The position numbers and the translations under genes are program-made. The notes beneath the pieces were generated by a model. That model made no database searches. It saw only the letters and a program-made list of their open reading frames with translations, and was not told the origin of the DNA. A DNA stretch of 6,310 nt from Epulopiscium sp. Nele67-Bin004 (lineage in GTDB: Bacteria; Bacillota_A; Clostridia; Lachnospirales; Cellulosilyticaceae), in NCBI GenBank assembly GCA_002007315.1, contig LNZQ01000140.1, forward strand, positions 1-6,310, in the 5' to 3' direction. Positions 5,290-6,310 of this stretch are shown one piece after another (the stretch's first letter is position 1; each line of letters starts with the position of its first letter).

Positions 5290-6310
5290 TTAAGTTTGTG
5301 TTTCAGCCTGTGGGACTTCCAAAATCTCTTCAATTTGATTTTGAGATTTCATTTCTTTTAAAACTGCCCACATAGTTATAAAAAATGCTCCAACGTCTGC
5401 AACAGGTTGTGCAAACCATACGCCATTAAGCCCAAATATTGGTGGCATAATAAGTAGCAACGGTATAAGTAACAAAACTTGACGAAGTAGCCCAAGTATC
5501 ATCGCAAGTTTTGCTTTCCCGATAGCTTGAATGTACTGTGAGCCTAATATAGTACAACCAAGTAATGGTATAACTATTGTGTATTTTCTAAGTCCATCAG
5601 CGGTTAAACTTATAAGTTCTGGGTTATCCCCCGAAAATGGTCTTACAATTTGTTCGGCGAACAACTGTAAGCATATCATAGCTATAACTAAAGCGATAGT
5701 CGTGCAAGTGATACAAATTTTGAACGCAAGATTTGCTCTGTCGTATTGTTTTGCACCATAGTTAAATCCAATGACAGGTTGTGCCCCTTGGCTAAGCCCG
5801 ATAATTGGCATACCAATCATAATGATAACCGACATAATTGTAGCAAATGCTCCAACAGCCATATCTCCCCCGTATGTAGCTAAAGAATTATTTGAAATAA
5901 CTTGTGCCCCACTCATAATAATTTGTAAAGTGAATGGTGCAGACCCAATTGAAAAAATAGTTAATACGCTTGATTTTTGGAGTTTTAAATTTGATTTGGA
6001 AAAATTTAAATTAGATTTTCCTCTAAAATAATACGAAAGTGCCCAAACTGATGTTATAAATTGAGAGATAAATGTTGCTGTGCTTGCCCCTGCAATACCC
6101 ATACCAAACCCAAATATAAACAATGCATCTAACATAATGTTTATCAGACAACCTACCCCCATAATAATAGCTGATAGTTTTGGATTTCCATCGCTACGTA
6201 TAAGACTTGTCATAGTTACTGCCATAATGTTAAACGTGCTTCCTATAATGATAATTGTTATATATTCTTTTGCATAAGGTAGCGTTTCTGGACTTGCCCC
6301 AAATATCGAC
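5290..6310 (-). CDS. MATE family efflux transporter, 5' end outside the window
   Basis: The frame stays open to the window edge, so the ATG at 6225 is internal; 339 residues are visible and roughly 110 N-terminal residues are missing from a family norm near 450. MATE proteins are 12-helix antiporters that export drugs or other cations/metabolites using H+ or Na+ gradients. The visible part begins in the first half with 'GASPETLPYAKEYI' and the diagnostic 'RSDGNPK' (about residues 38-44), followed by 'LDALFIFGFGMGIAGASTAT'. The second half shows 'GLSQGAQPVIGFNYGAK' (171-187), the repeat of the same motif typical of MepA/NorM-like proteins. It ends with a short polar tail (SQNQIEEILEVPQAETQT). 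It is convergent with the ABC operon and has its own promoter elsewhere. Substrate is not predictable. Confidence 0.93.
   Translation of the reverse strand, partial: SIFGASPETLPYAKEYITIIIIGSTFNIMAVTMTSLIRSDGNPKLSAIIMGVGCLINIMLDALFIFGFGMGIAGASTATFISQFITSVWALSYYFRGKSNLNFSKSNLKLQKSSVLTIFSIGSAPFTLQIIMSGAQVISNNSLATYGGDMAVGAFATIMSVIIMIGMPIIGLSQGAQPVIGFNYGAKQYDRANLAFKICITCTTIALVIAMICLQLFAEQIVRPFSGDNPELISLTADGLRKYTIVIPLLGCTILGSQYIQAIGKAKLAMILGLLRQVLLLIPLLLIMPPIFGLNGVWFAQPVADVGAFFITMWAVLKEMKSQNQIEEILEVPQAETQT

Overview
The window is AT-rich DNA with strong purine-rich Shine-Dalgarno sites (AGGAG/GGAGG types), a Gram-positive-style lipoprotein signal peptide and short intergenic gaps. This suggests a low-GC Firmicute, probably of the Clostridia; that assignment rests on style and cannot be refined to genus from the sequence alone. 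No rRNA, tRNA or CRISPR array is visible.

Layout. (1) Positions 1-90 hold a strongly folded imperfect palindrome and a short open tail running in from the left edge. They look like the right end of an IS200/IS605-type (TnpB-bearing) element. (2) Positions 97-525 encode an unrecognised beta-rich peptide with no ribosome binding site, perhaps the 3' remnant of a larger surface-protein gene. (3) On the minus strand, a glycerophosphodiester phosphodiesterase (GDPD)-family gene (1162-1812) is followed by a Uma2/DUF820-family PD-(D/E)XK nuclease-like gene (549-1121). A hairpin separates the latter from the gene at 97-525. (4) A divergent regulatory region (1813-2012) carries three copies of TTTAAC(G/T)T at an exact 11-bp period, flanked on both sides by -10-like hexamers. 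(5) On the plus strand is a three-gene ABC importer operon: a MalF/UgpA-type permease, a MalG/UgpE-type permease and a solute-binding lipoprotein. It is closed by a GC-rich intrinsic terminator at 5164-5192. (6) A 5'-truncated MATE efflux gene on the minus strand (5290-6310) runs off the right edge.

How the genes may work together. A CUT1-type importer with no ATPase gene of its own sits back-to-back with a GDPD, and the shared control region resembles a PhoP (Pho regulon) box. The simplest reading is a phosphate-starvation scavenging locus: import of a glycerophosphodiester or glycerol-3-phosphate and intracellular cleavage by the GDPD, analogous to Ugp/UgpQ. The gene families and the repeat geometry are visible directly. 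The substrate and the Pho control are inference. The Uma2 gene and the MATE pump have no evident role in this scheme.
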